From Pseudodesulfovibrio thermohalotolerans (GTDB lineage Bacteria > Desulfobacterota > Desulfovibrionia > Desulfovibrionales > Desulfovibrionaceae), in NCBI RefSeq assembly GCF_021353295.2, contig NZ_CP120635.1:3687501-3751500 (forward strand): a DNA stretch of 64,000 nucleotides, in the 5' to 3' direction. Positions 16,256 through 29,782 of this stretch are shown here, one piece after another (the stretch's first letter is position 1; the number at the start of each line of letters is the position of its first letter). Below the pieces are notes generated by a model. The model had not been told where the DNA came from. It searched no databases and worked only from the letters and a program-made list of their open reading frames with translations. Position numbers and translations under genes: made by a program.

Positions 16256-19123
16256 CTATCCGTGTCTCCTCGCGCTTTCGATCGGAACCTTGAAGAGGAT
16301 GCGCGTGCCGGTTCCGGTCAGGGTCTGGATCTCCATGGAGCCGCCGATGAGGCGGGCTCTCTCCTCCATGCTCCGAAGGCCCATGCGTTTATCCGCGTCG
16401 GCCTTGGCCAGGCTTTCCTTCATGAAGAACCCCCGGCCGTTGTCCTCGATGCGGATGAGGATGTCCGGGTGGCTTTTGACCAGCCGGATCACCGCCCGTG
16501 TGGCCCGGGCGTGTCGGCAGATGTTCCTGACGGCTTCCTGAACCATTCGGTAGAGATTGATTTCCACGTCGAAGTCCAAGGAAATATTCTCGATTCCGGT
16601 GGAGAAAAAGTCAACGTCGAACCCATATCGGCTTCCCGCCTCATGGCAGAGGTTGTCCAGAGCCTGGACCAGACCGAGCTGATCCAGCGCCGGAGGCCGC
16701 AGGCCGTAGGCAATTTCCCGGACCGAAGCGATGGAGTGGCGCAGGATTTCGGTCACGGCCCGGCCTCGCCCGGTCAGCTCCGGGTCGGCATCCGGGTGGC
16801 CGTCGAACAGGGTCTCCATCTTGAGCATGATCGAGGACAGGTCCTGGGCCACGTTGTCGTGCAGGTCCCGGGCGATGCGCTGGCGTTCGTCCTCCTGCAC
16901 CCGGATGAGCTGTTGGGTCAGGGCCTGGATGCGTTCCTGGGCCTGGCCGCGCTCCTCGGCAACGGCCTTGAGCCGGACGTTGGTTTTTGACAGCTCCGCC
17001 GTGCGCTTGCGGACCCGGTTTTCCATTTGGGCGTGGGCGATGAGCAGTTCCGATTCCAGTGCCTTGTACCGGGTGATGTCGGTCAGGATGAACATCAGCG
17101 CGTCGCGGCCGCCCCACATGATGGGCTTGACGTTCATGTTCACCCATTTGGTTCCGCCGCTCTTGGTCAATATGCGAAAGAAGCCCAGCGGGGTCTTGTC
17201 CTTGCCCGTGCCGAGCCGGGCGAGCCTCGGGGTGTGCTCGTTCCGGTCGTCGGGGTGGACCATGTCCGCGAAATTCAGTTCTTCAAGCTCGTCGGCCGTG
17301 TAGCCCGTGATGCGCATCATGGACCTGTTGACGTAGCGGACCGAACCGCTCTGCGTGACGATGACCCCTTCCTGCGAGTTCTCGGCCAGCACGCGGTAGC
17401 GCTCCTCCGAATCCATGAGGGCCTCTTCGGCCCGTCGCCTCGGGGTTACGTCCAGCAGCGAGACGATGACGCGGGAGAGGGTCTCCTGATACTCGTCCGG
17501 GACGTAGAAGTGGACCATGACCCAGATAGTGTCGCCGTCCAGGGTGCGGTTGGCGATCTCGCCGCAGTATTCCCGGCCGCCCGAGGCCAGCATGATGATC
17601 TCTTCGGTGAAGGCGGCCATGGAGCTGTCGGTCAGGACCTTGTCCAGGTTGCCCAGCAACTCGTCCTTGGAGGTCGCCCCGAGCAGGGACAGGGTGGCCT
17701 TGTTCACGTCAACCACGGTGACCAGCGAGGCGCACTTGGCCAGTGATTCGGGGTTCTCGTAGAAATAGTTCCGGAAGTCGGTGACGCCCTGCTCCTTGAG
17801 CCCGTCCAGGTAGAACTTGAGCCGGGTCAGGTCCTCCTCCCACAGGGATATGGGGGAGTCCTCGAACAGGGTGCGGAAGCGGGCTTCGCTGGCGGCCACG
17901 GCGGCCCCGGCCTCCCGGCGGATGGTGACGTCCCTGGACACGCCCTGGAATCCGATGGGGCGTCCCTTGTCGTCGAGCAGCCGCTTAATCACGGTCTCTG
18001 CCCAGAAGGTCCGGCCGTTTTTGTGGATGTGCTCCAGCTCAAGGTTGCTGACCAGGGCGTAATCCCCCTCGGCCTCGGCTTCCCTGCGCCGGTTCAACGC
18101 TTCCTCCAGCCTGGGGATGGACTTCTCGGCGACCATTTCCCGGAGCGGGCGGCCCTGCACTTCTTCCGGCGTGTAGCCGCTGATGTCCTTGATGGACGGC
18201 GTGGCGTAGACCATGCAGTAGTCGTCGTCCATGGTCCAGATGGCGTCGGCGGTGTTTTCGGCCAGGAAACGGTATTTCTCCTCGCTTGCCCGGAGACGCT
18301 CCTCGGCGCGTTTGCGCGCGGTGATGTCCGTGGCGATGCCTTCCACGGCCACGGGGTGGCCGTGTTTGTCCCGAAGCAGGATGTGCCGTTGGCTGGCCCA
18401 GAACACTTCGCCCGACTTGTGGATGAACTGGAACACGTATTCATCGCGGACCTTGCCTTCGAGCAGTTCCTGCAGGACCTCGTCCAGATAGTCGCGCCAG
18501 TCGGGGTGGACGATCTGCTGGAGGAGCATGGGATTGTCCTGGTATTCCTGCACGGAGTAGCCGGAAAACCGTACCACGGAAGGGCTGAGGTAATCGTACA
18601 GGCCGGTGTGCAGGTTCAGGCGGAAGAAGATGTCGCTGGTGCTTTCGGATATGAATTTCAGACTCTTCTGAGCCGTTCCGAGGGCCTCGCGGATGCGGAT
18701 GAGGTCGGACAGGTCCTGCTTGATGGAAATGACGTGGGTGATTTCTCCGGACTCGTCGGTGACGGGATCGAACCAGCCCTTGACCGAGCGCAGGGTCCCG
18801 TCTTTGGACCGGATGACGTATTCGCCTTCCCACCGGTTGCCCTGCCGGACCGTGGGCAGCACAACGTTCCAGTAGAGGTCCAGGGTCTCTGCGGGCAGGA
18901 TGTGCTTCTCGTCCAGGTGGTTGTCCAGAATTTCTTCGATGGAGTAGCCCCATAGCCGGGCATAGGCGTTGTTGCCCCATACGGGGAAGAGGTTCTTGTC
19001 GTGAACAGATACCGCCATGCCGGAGGCCTCCACCAGACGGCGGAACATGCCGGGGGTGAAGTCGAGCAGACGCTCCCGGGTTTCCGGGTCTGGGCGAGGT
19101 ATCGGTTCGCGGTGGGGCTTCAC
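16256..19123 (-). CDS. Cytoplasmic multi-PAS sensor histidine kinase (HisKA_3 type)
   Basis: The 955-residue kinase has no membrane segment. About five PAS domains run in series, recognisable by repeated YRFLAENTADAIW-like and ITGYTADELEE-like stretches. A coiled-coil linker and a NarX/DegS-type kinase core follow, with the phosphorylated His in RIARDLHDN and ATP-binding motifs VQEAVRN and DNGRGF. The bound cofactors and signals of the PAS domains cannot be told by eye. It is the first gene of a two-gene unit with the NarL-type regulator. Upstream is a short gap to the TonB-like operon on the same strand. Confidence 0.92.
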   Translation of the reverse strand: MKPHREPIPRPDPETRERLLDFTPGMFRRLVEASGMAVSVHDKNLFPVWGNNAYARLWGYSIEEILDNHLDEKHILPAETLDLYWNVVLPTVRQGNRWEGEYVIRSKDGTLRSVKGWFDPVTDESGEITHVISIKQDLSDLIRIREALGTAQKSLKFISESTSDIFFRLNLHTGLYDYLSPSVVRFSGYSVQEYQDNPMLLQQIVHPDWRDYLDEVLQELLEGKVRDEYVFQFIHKSGEVFWASQRHILLRDKHGHPVAVEGIATDITARKRAEERLRASEEKYRFLAENTADAIWTMDDDYCMVYATPSIKDISGYTPEEVQGRPLREMVAEKSIPRLEEALNRRREAEAEGDYALVSNLELEHIHKNGRTFWAETVIKRLLDDKGRPIGFQGVSRDVTIRREAGAAVAASEARFRTLFEDSPISLWEEDLTRLKFYLDGLKEQGVTDFRNYFYENPESLAKCASLVTVVDVNKATLSLLGATSKDELLGNLDKVLTDSSMAAFTEEIIMLASGGREYCGEIANRTLDGDTIWVMVHFYVPDEYQETLSRVIVSLLDVTPRRRAEEALMDSEERYRVLAENSQEGVIVTQSGSVRYVNRSMMRITGYTADELEELNFADMVHPDDRNEHTPRLARLGTGKDKTPLGFFRILTKSGGTKWVNMNVKPIMWGGRDALMFILTDITRYKALESELLIAHAQMENRVRKRTAELSKTNVRLKAVAEERGQAQERIQALTQQLIRVQEDERQRIARDLHDNVAQDLSSIMLKMETLFDGHPDADPELTGRGRAVTEILRHSIASVREIAYGLRPPALDQLGLVQALDNLCHEAGSRYGFDVDFFSTGIENISLDFDVEINLYRMVQEAVRNICRHARATRAVIRLVKSHPDILIRIEDNGRGFFMKESLAKADADKRMGLRSMEERARLIGGSMEIQTLTGTGTRILFKVPIESARRHG

Positions 19124-19213
19124 GGGGCGTCCGATTGCTGATTGTGGTGGGTATGGGCCTCTACGACGAATGCATCTTAACGTATTCGCAACCCGAATGG
19201 AAGGCGCGGTCGG

Positions 19214-20680
19214 TTACTGCTCCGCCTTGGGCCGGTCCAGACTGTTTATCCAGGACACGGCCAGAGAGGCGTGATCGTCGGCCACCTGCTCGACCCAGGA
19301 GGATTGCCCGCCCTCGGCTTCGAGGACCTCCCGGCTTGTCTTGGCCGGGGCCACGACAATGGTGAAGGGACGTTTCTCCTGGTCGCGCAGGGATTCGAGG
19401 GTTCGGACAAGGGACCGCCACTTCGCCGTTTCCCGGCCGGTGACGAGCCAGAGAACGGGCGGTTCGAGACGGGCCAGGGTCTTCCGGTTCGGCAGGTCGG
19501 CCGGAGTCAGTCCGTCGGTGAGCATACAGATCAGGAAACGAGGCGATGCCTGTTCGGCGGCTTGAAGCGCGGCGGGCACGCCCGGCCCGGCTCCCCATAT
19601 CCCGGCCTTGTCCGCGCCGATGGACGGGTGGGCCTTGAGAAATCCGTAGGCGGCCGAGGTGTCCTCGATCAGTTCCCCGGGACCGGCCGGAGCGGGCTGT
19701 TCGGCGGCGCATCCGCGCGGAGTGAAGGTCAGGGCGGACAGGTCGTGCATGGACAGGGTCCGGGTGAACGCCTGGACAAGGCCCGGATCGGCGCATTCCG
19801 GCCCGTGAACGACCACCACGCCCGCATGGCCCTCGTCGTAGGGCGGGCGGGAAAGGCGCGCCTCGATGGGGCCGGCCGGGCCGTCGAAGGAGACCTCCTC
19901 CTCGCGCACGTGCACCTTGACCGGATAGTGCGCGATGCGGTCCTCGTCGGTGACCAGGATGAACCGTTCGATACGGTCGTTCTTGGCCAGGAAGGTGACC
20001 GACCCCGTCACTGGCTCGTCTGCATAGGCGGAGGGGCCGATTGTGTAGACGTACTTGCCGAACGCCTGCTTCAGGCGGCGCAGGGTCTTGTTCTTGGAGT
20101 CGTAGATCAGGAACCGCCCGTACTTGGTGTTGCGGGCGTCGATGATGGAGATGACCCGGTCGTCCTTGGTCCGGAACTGGCCGGAGAACTCCTGTGCGGA
20201 ATAGGAAAAGTAATCGCCCATCAAGGCCCGGCCGAAACGGGCTTCGGCTCCCCTGTGCACGGTGCTGTCCTTGCGGACGTAAATTTTTTCGGGCAGGCCG
20301 TCCTCGGCTGTCTTTTCGGGCGGCAGGGTCTTGGTCGGGCTGATCTCCACCACTTCGGGTTCTGGCTCCGGCTCCGGAGCGGGCTCGGGTTCGGGAGCGG
20401 GAGCGGGCTCGGGCGGCGCGTCGTCCAGGACCACGGTCTTGTCCATGGGCAGGGGCGCGGCGGCCGGAAGCTCCTCCGGGGGCGGCTGCGCCGCTGGCGG
20501 TTCGGGAGCGGGGGCGGGCGCGGGCATGGGAATGATCGGTTCAGGCTCCTGGATGTCGGTCAACTCCACTTCCATAAGCTCCATCTCGGGCAGGGGCGGC
20601 AGGTTCACGGAATGAAGCAGCCCCATCGCCACCACGGCATGAAAGAGGATGGAGAGTGTCCAGCTCAGCGTCCGTTGCAT
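19214..20680 (-). CDS. TonB/TolA-like membrane protein fused to a degenerate alpha/beta-hydrolase domain
   Basis: The 488-residue protein starts with a TonB-type anchor (residues 5-24, SWTLSILFHAVVAMGLLHSV). A long Pro/Glu/Ala-rich periplasm-spanning stretch (about 30-125) and a middle domain of unknown type (130-265) come next. At 285-480 is a region resembling a dienelactone-hydrolase-like fold (VVVVHGPE, PPVLWLVTGRE, DDHASL). The nucleophile elbow reads GAGPG at 363-367, so the expected Ser is Gly365 and catalysis is unlikely. It is the third gene after ExbB- and ExbD-like genes, so it is probably the energy-transducing partner. No usual TonB C-terminal domain is recognised. Confidence 0.75.
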   Translation of the reverse strand: MQRTLSWTLSILFHAVVAMGLLHSVNLPPLPEMELMEVELTDIQEPEPIIPMPAPAPAPEPPAAQPPPEELPAAAPLPMDKTVVLDDAPPEPAPAPEPEPAPEPEPEPEVVEISPTKTLPPEKTAEDGLPEKIYVRKDSTVHRGAEARFGRALMGDYFSYSAQEFSGQFRTKDDRVISIIDARNTKYGRFLIYDSKNKTLRRLKQAFGKYVYTIGPSAYADEPVTGSVTFLAKNDRIERFILVTDEDRIAHYPVKVHVREEEVSFDGPAGPIEARLSRPPYDEGHAGVVVVHGPECADPGLVQAFTRTLSMHDLSALTFTPRGCAAEQPAPAGPGELIEDTSAAYGFLKAHPSIGADKAGIWGAGPGVPAALQAAEQASPRFLICMLTDGLTPADLPNRKTLARLEPPVLWLVTGRETAKWRSLVRTLESLRDQEKRPFTIVVAPAKTSREVLEAEGGQSSWVEQVADDHASLAVSWINSLDRPKAEQ

Positions 20681-20698
20681 GTCGTTCTGTCCCGTTCC

Positions 20699-21115
<417 letters not shown>

Positions 21116-21124
21116 GACCGACTC

Positions 21125-21829
21125 CTAGTGGCGCTCGGGCTTGTCGGCCCAGGCGATTTCACGTTCGGCCCGGTTCAGGAACGCGCCGGCGAAATCCACC
21201 ATGCCGGACTCCACCTCGTTCAGCTTGCCGAGAAAATAGTTGTAGAAAATGGTCGCCGGGATGGCCACGAGCAGGCCGATGGCCGTGGCGACGAGAGCCT
21301 CGGAGATGCCCGGCGCGACCGTTGCCAACGCCGCGGACTGCGCCTGCCCGATGGAGTGGAACGAGTGCATGATGCCCCAAACCGTGCCGAACAGGCCGAT
21401 GAACGGGGCCGCGTTGGCGCAGGTGGCCAGGAACGGCAGGTTGCGGGTCAGGCCGCGCATCTCCTTGGAAATGCCCTGCTTGAGCACGCGCCGGAGGGTG
21501 TCCTTGACCAGGAGCCGTCTGCGCTCCCGGTTGACGTCCGCCTTTTCGAGCTGGCGGAATTCCTTCACGGCCAGCGAGGAGACCCGGGCCAGGGGCGAAT
21601 CGCTCTTGTCGCCCAACTGCTTGATGCCCTTGGACAGATCGCCTGCGGCCATGAACGCGTCGTAACCGCTGATGACCCGCTTGCGGGCCGTGCCGATGGT
21701 GAAGAACTTGAGGAAGATGATGGTCCAGCTCCACAGGGACATGCACCCCAGGAAGAGCATGACCAGCTTGACCGCCAGGGTCGCCCCGGAAAGCAGGGTC
21801 AGGATGTCGTTGTCGGGCAGAAAATTCAT
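21125..21829 (-). CDS. ExbB/TolQ/MotA family proton-channel protein
   Basis: The 234-residue protein has the three membrane helices of the family and the conserved region [16 protein letters not shown] followed by [20 protein letters not shown]. It forms a proton channel with the ExbD-like protein. I chose ATG 21829, which has AAGGTGAA upstream and gives [10 protein letters not shown]; the longer frame adds an unlikely charged leader. It is the first gene of a three-gene operon and is divergent from the hybrid kinase gene, with about 250 bases between. Confidence 0.92.
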   Translation of the reverse strand: MNFLPDNDILTLLSGATLAVKLVMLFLGCMSLWSWTIIFLKFFTIGTARKRVISGYDAFMAAGDLSKGIKQLGDKSDSPLARVSSLAVKEFRQLEKADVNRERRRLLVKDTLRRVLKQGISKEMRGLTRNLPFLATCANAAPFIGLFGTVWGIMHSFHSIGQAQSAALATVAPGISEALVATAIGLLVAIPATIFYNYFLGKLNEVESGMVDFAGAFLNRAEREIAWADKPERH

Positions 21830-22080
21830 GATTTCACCTTCGGTTTTCCTTCGGAAATATTCCGTTGAGAGGGGGCCTTTACCATGTGTAAACCCCGTTC
21901 GGTTAGAAAGCAAGGGGGGCGCAAATTGGAAGGACTGTCTTTTCAGACGGTTGCAGTCAGCATTGAGGCCGCTTGGCGCGGGGAGCGGTATAAGCTTGTC
22001 CCGCGTCCGCTTTTTGGCGTAAGGACAGAATTGGGCGGCGGAAACTGTTCATGATCCGTGGGGTATTGCGGAGGCGTTGT

Positions 22081-24948
<2,868 letters not shown>

Positions 24949-25027
24949 TTCGTTGCAATTTGCGGACTTGCGAGGTAGGTATAGTTCACCGTTTCCATTC
25001 CGGAAATCGCTGTACAGGAGGTAGCCG

Positions 25028-25705
25028 ATGCTGGTCAGAGACTGGATGACGGTCAACGTCATCGCCCTGGGAGTGAATTCCTCGGTGCTGGACGCGGCCG
25101 AGATACTGCGGGAAAAGAACATTCGACAGTTTCCGGTCATCGACAGCGCCGGCAACCTGGTGGGCATCGTTTCCGATCGGGACATCCGCGACGCCATGCC
25201 GTCCAAGTTCATCCCCGGCGACGCCGTGGTCGAGAGCGGCGGCGGCCTATACACCCTCACCGCCGGGGACATCATGACCCTGGACCCGGTCTCCGTGCCT
25301 TCGGACTCGGCCATGACCGAGGTTGCGGGCATTCTGGTCAAGCACAAGGTAGGCGGCCTGCCCGTGGTGGACGGCGGACGCCTCGCGGGGATCATCACCC
25401 AGCTCGACGTGCTCCGTTTTCTCTGCGCCTCGGCCGGATCGGTCCGGGGCGGCGTGCAGTTCGGCATCCGCATGGACGGCTCCGAAGGCTCTCTGGCCGA
25501 CCTGCTCTGTGACCTGCGTTCCGAGGGTATCGTCTTTACCAGCGTGTTCACGGCCGTGGACCCGGGTCGGACAGGTTCCCGCAACGCCTATGTCTCCATG
25601 GCCGACCTCGGCGACAAGTCCGTGGAAGAGGTCGTCGAGCTCATTCAACACAAGTATTCGCTGCTTTTCTACGTCGCCGAGGGCGTTACCGTCGATCTGG
25701 TATAG
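25028..25705 (+). CDS. CBS-domain pair protein with ACT-like C-terminus
   Basis: The 225-residue protein has two CBS domains (residues about 1-60 and 78-135; MLVRDWMTVNVIAL, then DIMTLDPVSVP) that usually bind adenine nucleotides. An ACT-like region (VQFGIRMDGSEGSLADLL) follows. It resembles AcuB-type proteins. The second CBS protein at 42879-43553 has the same layout, so these are paralogues. A clear GGAGG precedes ATG 25028. The ligand and the regulated partner are unknown. Confidence 0.88.
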   Translation: MLVRDWMTVNVIALGVNSSVLDAAEILREKNIRQFPVIDSAGNLVGIVSDRDIRDAMPSKFIPGDAVVESGGGLYTLTAGDIMTLDPVSVPSDSAMTEVAGILVKHKVGGLPVVDGGRLAGIITQLDVLRFLCASAGSVRGGVQFGIRMDGSEGSLADLLCDLRSEGIVFTSVFTAVDPGRTGSRNAYVSMADLGDKSVEEVVELIQHKYSLLFYVAEGVTVDLV

Positions 25706-25814
25706 TCGCCGTCTCCCTTGCGGGAGGACGTACCGCCTGGGGAATCCGTGTCACGGAGGTCTTCGGGCACGTCCGCTCATGCGGAACAATCAGGAAAATG
25801 AAAGGGAATGACGG

Positions 25815-25876
25815 CCCGAAAGAAGGGGAGGGGGAATGCCTTGTTGGCAAGGTGTTCCCCCTCCCCTTCTTTCGGG
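25815..25876. terminator. Very long hairpin between convergent genes
   Basis: Two 28-base arms (25815-25842 and 25849-25876) enclose a 6-base loop. The outer 22 pairs are perfect and the inner six include two G-U pairs. It lies between the convergent CBS and CheY-like genes. There is no long T-run on either side, so it is either a strong bidirectional terminator or an RNA-stabilising element. Confidence 0.65.
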
Positions 25877-25914
25877 TTCCGGACGGCGGTAAATGCCTGT
25901 CGGTTTTGTCGAGG

Positions 25915-26283
25915 TTAGTCGTTCAGGGCGTTGCGGACGACTTCGACGAGGCGGCGGGTGTCGATGGGTTTGGTGAAGGTGTCGAGCACGTCGTAGACCT
26001 TGGCGAGTTCGACAATGGCTTCGGGGTTGAAGGCTTCGCCGCCGGATATGGCGATGAATTTGTGCGAGCTGTCGGCCTTGATGAGTTCGCCCATGACCTG
26101 GAGACCGCCCTTCTTCGGCAGGAAAATGTCGATGATGGAAAGGTCTATGGGTGTTTTGCGGCAGATATGGATGGCCTCTTCGCCGTCCGCCGCCTCAATC
26201 ACGTTAAACCCTTCGGCTTCGAGAACCGATTTGAGCAGCTCCCGAATCATGGGCGCATCGTCGACGACGAGTATGGTTTTCAT
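25915..26283 (-). CDS. CheY-like single-domain response regulator
   Basis: The 122-residue protein is a receiver domain only: VVDD at 6-9, phospho-acceptor D52 in SIIDIFLPKKGG, and Lys in FTKPID near the end. With no output domain it must act by binding a partner or passing phosphate on. It lies 11 bases after the hybrid kinase gene on the same strand, so that kinase is the likely phosphate source or relay partner. Confidence 0.92.
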   Translation of the reverse strand: MKTILVVDDAPMIRELLKSVLEAEGFNVIEAADGEEAIHICRKTPIDLSIIDIFLPKKGGLQVMGELIKADSSHKFIAISGGEAFNPEAIVELAKVYDVLDTFTKPIDTRRLVEVVRNALND

Positions 26284-26294
26284 TGTTTGCTCCT

Positions 26295-28733
26295 TTATCT
26301 TTCAGGGAGGGGGTTCGTTGTTTGGCCGCGGACAATCGCGATGTAGTTTAGCGCGGACCGGACGTCGGATTCAAGAATTTTCAATTCCTTTTCGGCAGAG
26401 GAGGCGTCCTTCTGGCGGCAGAGGTACTCCATTTGTTCGGCAATGGCGCCGAGCCGCTGGGCTCCAACGGTGCGGGCCGCGCCTTTGATGGAGTGGGCCA
26501 GCCGTTTGGCGTTGGTCCAGTCGCCCTCGCGGAAGCTGTCGGTCAGCTCGTCGAGCTCTCGGGGCACGTCGCGAAGGAATATCTCGTCCATGCGGGCGAG
26601 GAGGTCCTGTTTGCCTCCGAGCATTTCCAGGGCATTTTCCCTGTCGAAGGGGTTGGCCGGCGCGTTTGGCCCGCGTTCCTCTTCCTGGGCGGGGAGCATC
26701 GCTGGGCGGCCGTTTATGGCTTTTGCGATGGTGTTGTAGAAATCCCGCATCTTGATGGGCTTGGCGATGTAATCGTCCATGCCCGCTTCGAGGAACCGTT
26801 CGCGGTCGCCTTTGAGGGCGTGAGCGGTCAGGGCCACGATGGGGATGTTCGGGTCGGTCGCTCCGGAGTTGGGATCGCGAATGGCCCGGGTGGCCGAGAT
26901 GCCGTCCATGATGGGCATCTGGATGTCCATGAGCACCAGGTCGAACGAGCTTTCGCGCAGGGCGTTGAGGGCCTCGATGCCGTTCTTCACGGCCAGGACG
27001 CGGTGTCCCTGCTCGGTGAGCAGGGTGCTGGCCAGCTCCCGGTTGAGCGGGTTGTCGTCAGCCAGCAGGACGGACATGGGCGGGATGCTCGGGGTCGGGA
27101 TTTCGGCCTCGCGGCGTTCCCGTTCCATGGCGGCGGGATCGCCCACCTTGAGGTCGGAGGTGAAGGAGAAGGTGCTGCCCCGGCCCTCTTCGCTCCGCAG
27201 GGACAGCTCGCCGCCCATGAGATCCACCAGGAGCTGGCAGATGGCCAGGCCGAGGCCCGTGCCGCCGTACTTGCGGGTGATGGAGTCGTCGGCCTGGAGA
27301 AAGGATTTGAAGATGTCTTTCCGCTTGTCTTCCGGGATGCCGACCCCGGTGTCGGTAACGGAAAATTCCAGGGTGATCGGGTCGCCCGGAACGAGGTTCT
27401 GGGCGGGGGATGCGGACCGGACATTTACGGTCACCCTTCCGCTGTCGGTGAATTTGATGGCGTTGGCCACCAGATTGTTGAGAATCTGGCGCAGCCGTGA
27501 AGGATCGCCCACCAGCGCCTCGGGCACGTCGTCGGCGACTTCGGCCACGAGTTCGAGGCCCTTTTCCCCGGCAGCGATGAGGTGCAGGTCCATGGCGGCC
27601 TCAAGGGCCAGGCGCGGGGCGAAGTCAATGCTCTCAAGGGTGAGCTTGGAAGCCTCGATCTTGGAGAAGTCGAGGATGTCGTTGATGACGGACAGGAGCG
27701 AGCTGCCTGCCTCCATGACCCGGTGAAGGTAGCGGTCCTTGCGGTCCTTGTCGTCGATGGACAGGGCCAGCTCGGACATGCCCAGGACGGCGTTGAGCGG
27801 GGTGCGTATCTCGTGGCTCATGTTGGCCAGGAACGAGGATTTGGCGTGGGTGGCCGCGTCCGCCTTTTTCATGGCCGCGACGAGCCGCTGGGATTTGCTG
27901 GTCAACTCCACGTTGGCCTTTTCCAGCTCCAGGGTGCGTTGCCGAACACGGTCTTCCAGTTTGTCCCTGGCCTTTTTGAGGGCGTCCTCGGCCCGCTGTC
28001 TCGCGGTGATATCGATGCCGAGCACCATTATCATGCGCTCGCCGTTGGAGTCGGTCATGGGGCTGCATTGCAGGTGGAAGGTCCGTCCCCTGTCGTCGGT
28101 CCAGTCCCATTCCATGGCCTGGTCGGTGTTCATGGCCTGCATGGGCGGGCACATGCCGCAGTCATTGCCGGAGCAGTTCAGGGCCTCGCGGCACTGGCGG
28201 TTTCTCGGGCTGCCGAAATACCGCCGGAAGTAACGGTTGGCGTAGCGGATGGTCTGGTCTGGGTAGAGGTGATAGACGATGCCGGGCAGGGACTCCATGA
28301 AGAATATCTGCCGCTGTTGTTCGCGCCGAAGGTCCTCGTCCGTGCGGCGCAGCTTGGTCAGGTCGAGGGTGTGCACGGCCAGTCGGTTGACCTCGCCCCA
28401 GGGGTTGGCCACGGGCACGATGGAGTGGACCAGGGAACGGCCGCCGATCTCCTCTTCGAAGCGCACGGAACGCACACTGCGGATGGCTTCCTCGATTTTG
28501 GCCCGGCGCGAGTCGGCGGCTTCGGCGGGCAGAAGGTCGTAGATGTTGGAGCGTTGGAGAGTCTGGCCGGGCTTGAGGTCGAAGAGCCTGGCCGCCGCTT
28601 CGTTGGCGGCCAGCACGTATCCGCTCACGTCCATGACAAAGGCGGATTCCACCGAGGAATCCATCAGGGCCCTGGAGGTTTCGTCCAGGGCTACGTAGGA
28701 GGTGGGGCGCGCAGGGTTCTTCTTGAAGGGCAT
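26295..28733 (-). CDS. Hybrid histidine kinase with PAS, receiver and HPt domains and a Cys-rich PAS insert
   Basis: The 812-residue cytoplasmic kinase has two PAS domains (about 20-125 and 140-245). A HisKA domain (H307 in [10 protein letters not shown]), HATPase ([26 protein letters not shown]), receiver ([17 protein letters not shown]) and a C-terminal HPt (AHSIKGAA) follow. The second PAS domain carries cysteines at 181, 187, 192 and 195 in the pattern C-x5-C-x4-C-x2-C, which could bind metal or sense redox. That is inference. The single receiver protein just downstream is probably co-transcribed. Confidence 0.92.
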   Translation of the reverse strand: MPFKKNPARPTSYVALDETSRALMDSSVESAFVMDVSGYVLAANEAAARLFDLKPGQTLQRSNIYDLLPAEAADSRRAKIEEAIRSVRSVRFEEEIGGRSLVHSIVPVANPWGEVNRLAVHTLDLTKLRRTDEDLRREQQRQIFFMESLPGIVYHLYPDQTIRYANRYFRRYFGSPRNRQCREALNCSGNDCGMCPPMQAMNTDQAMEWDWTDDRGRTFHLQCSPMTDSNGERMIMVLGIDITARQRAEDALKKARDKLEDRVRQRTLELEKANVELTSKSQRLVAAMKKADAATHAKSSFLANMSHEIRTPLNAVLGMSELALSIDDKDRKDRYLHRVMEAGSSLLSVINDILDFSKIEASKLTLESIDFAPRLALEAAMDLHLIAAGEKGLELVAEVADDVPEALVGDPSRLRQILNNLVANAIKFTDSGRVTVNVRSASPAQNLVPGDPITLEFSVTDTGVGIPEDKRKDIFKSFLQADDSITRKYGGTGLGLAICQLLVDLMGGELSLRSEEGRGSTFSFTSDLKVGDPAAMERERREAEIPTPSIPPMSVLLADDNPLNRELASTLLTEQGHRVLAVKNGIEALNALRESSFDLVLMDIQMPIMDGISATRAIRDPNSGATDPNIPIVALTAHALKGDRERFLEAGMDDYIAKPIKMRDFYNTIAKAINGRPAMLPAQEEERGPNAPANPFDRENALEMLGGKQDLLARMDEIFLRDVPRELDELTDSFREGDWTNAKRLAHSIKGAARTVGAQRLGAIAEQMEYLCRQKDASSAEKELKILESDVRSALNYIAIVRGQTTNPLPER

Positions 28734-28900
28734 ACTGTTTGGGGCGTAGGTTAATTGTCTCTTTTATAAGTAGTAAAAAACCAGGCCTGGCAGGTCAACG
28801 GGAAACCCCCGCCGGGTAATTATAAATTCCGGCTCTCCCCTCCCGCGCTTGCCATTTCCCGGGGTTTCCGTATCGTTGGTCGGCCTGAAGGAGGACGCGC

Positions 28901-29770
28901 ATGGATCACCAGGGCATGATAATTCGACCGCCGAGCGAGGCCGGGTCCATACTGCTTCAGGTCACCCTGGGCTGTTCGCACGGCCGGTGCGCCTTTTGCG
29001 GAGCGTATCAGGGCAAGCGGTTCGCCATCAAGCCGCGTGAGACCGTGCTCGCCGATATCCTTTACGCCGCCCGGCACTGCGTCGATCAGCGGAGGGTGTT
29101 CCTGTGCGACGGGGACGCCATGATCCTGCCCCAGGCGCGTCTTGTCGAAATACTGTCACTTATCCGAGAGCATCTGCCCCGGGTTACCCGAGTGGGCACC
29201 TACGCCAACGCCAAGAGCCTGAAGCGCAAGACCGACGCGGAGCTTGAGGAATTGCGCGGGCTTGGTCTGGGCATCGTCTACATGGGGCTGGAGTCCGGCG
29301 ATGACGAGACCCTCCGGGCCATGGGCAAGAACGGCGACGCGGCATTTATCGTGGACCAGGGGCGGCGGGCCAGGGCCGCCGGGTTCAAGCTCAACGTCAC
29401 GGTCATCAACGGCTTGGGCGGGGTGGCGCGATCTGAAATCCACGCCGTGGAGACGGCCCGCGCTCTGACGCGCATGGACCCGGATCAGGTCGGAGCCCTG
29501 AGCCTCATGCTCGTGCCCGGCACGCCGCTGCACGAGCGGGCCGAGCGCGGCGAATTCGAGCTGCCGGATGCGCGCGGCATTCTGCTGGAATTGCGCGCGA
29601 TGCTTGCCGGGATCGACCTGACGCGCGGGCTGTTCCTGGCCAATCACGCCTCCAATTACCTGCCTCTCAAGGTGCGGCTGCCCTCCGGAAAGGCCGAGGC
29701 CCTTGAGCGCATCGACCAGGCCCTGGCGGGACGGACCTCTCTTAGGTCCGAGTCGGTCCGTCGGCTCTGA
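28901..29770 (+). CDS. Radical SAM protein with CX4CX2C cluster motif
   Basis: The 289-residue protein is a radical SAM enzyme of the Elp3/MiaB-like barrel type. The cluster cysteines are C25, C30 and C33 (GCSHGRCAFCGAY), a CX4CX2C spacing rather than the commoner CX3CX2C. Other visible elements are GLGIVYMGLESGDDETL and VNG-like NVTVINGLGG, usual in the SAM-binding half. AAGGAGG precedes ATG 28901. The substrate is not recognisable. The gene is convergent with the amidohydrolase gene, only 12 bases away. Confidence 0.87.
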   Translation: MDHQGMIIRPPSEAGSILLQVTLGCSHGRCAFCGAYQGKRFAIKPRETVLADILYAARHCVDQRRVFLCDGDAMILPQARLVEILSLIREHLPRVTRVGTYANAKSLKRKTDAELEELRGLGLGIVYMGLESGDDETLRAMGKNGDAAFIVDQGRRARAAGFKLNVTVINGLGGVARSEIHAVETARALTRMDPDQVGALSLMLVPGTPLHERAERGEFELPDARGILLELRAMLAGIDLTRGLFLANHASNYLPLKVRLPSGKAEALERIDQALAGRTSLRSESVRRL

Positions 29771-29782
29771 TTTCCACACCTC

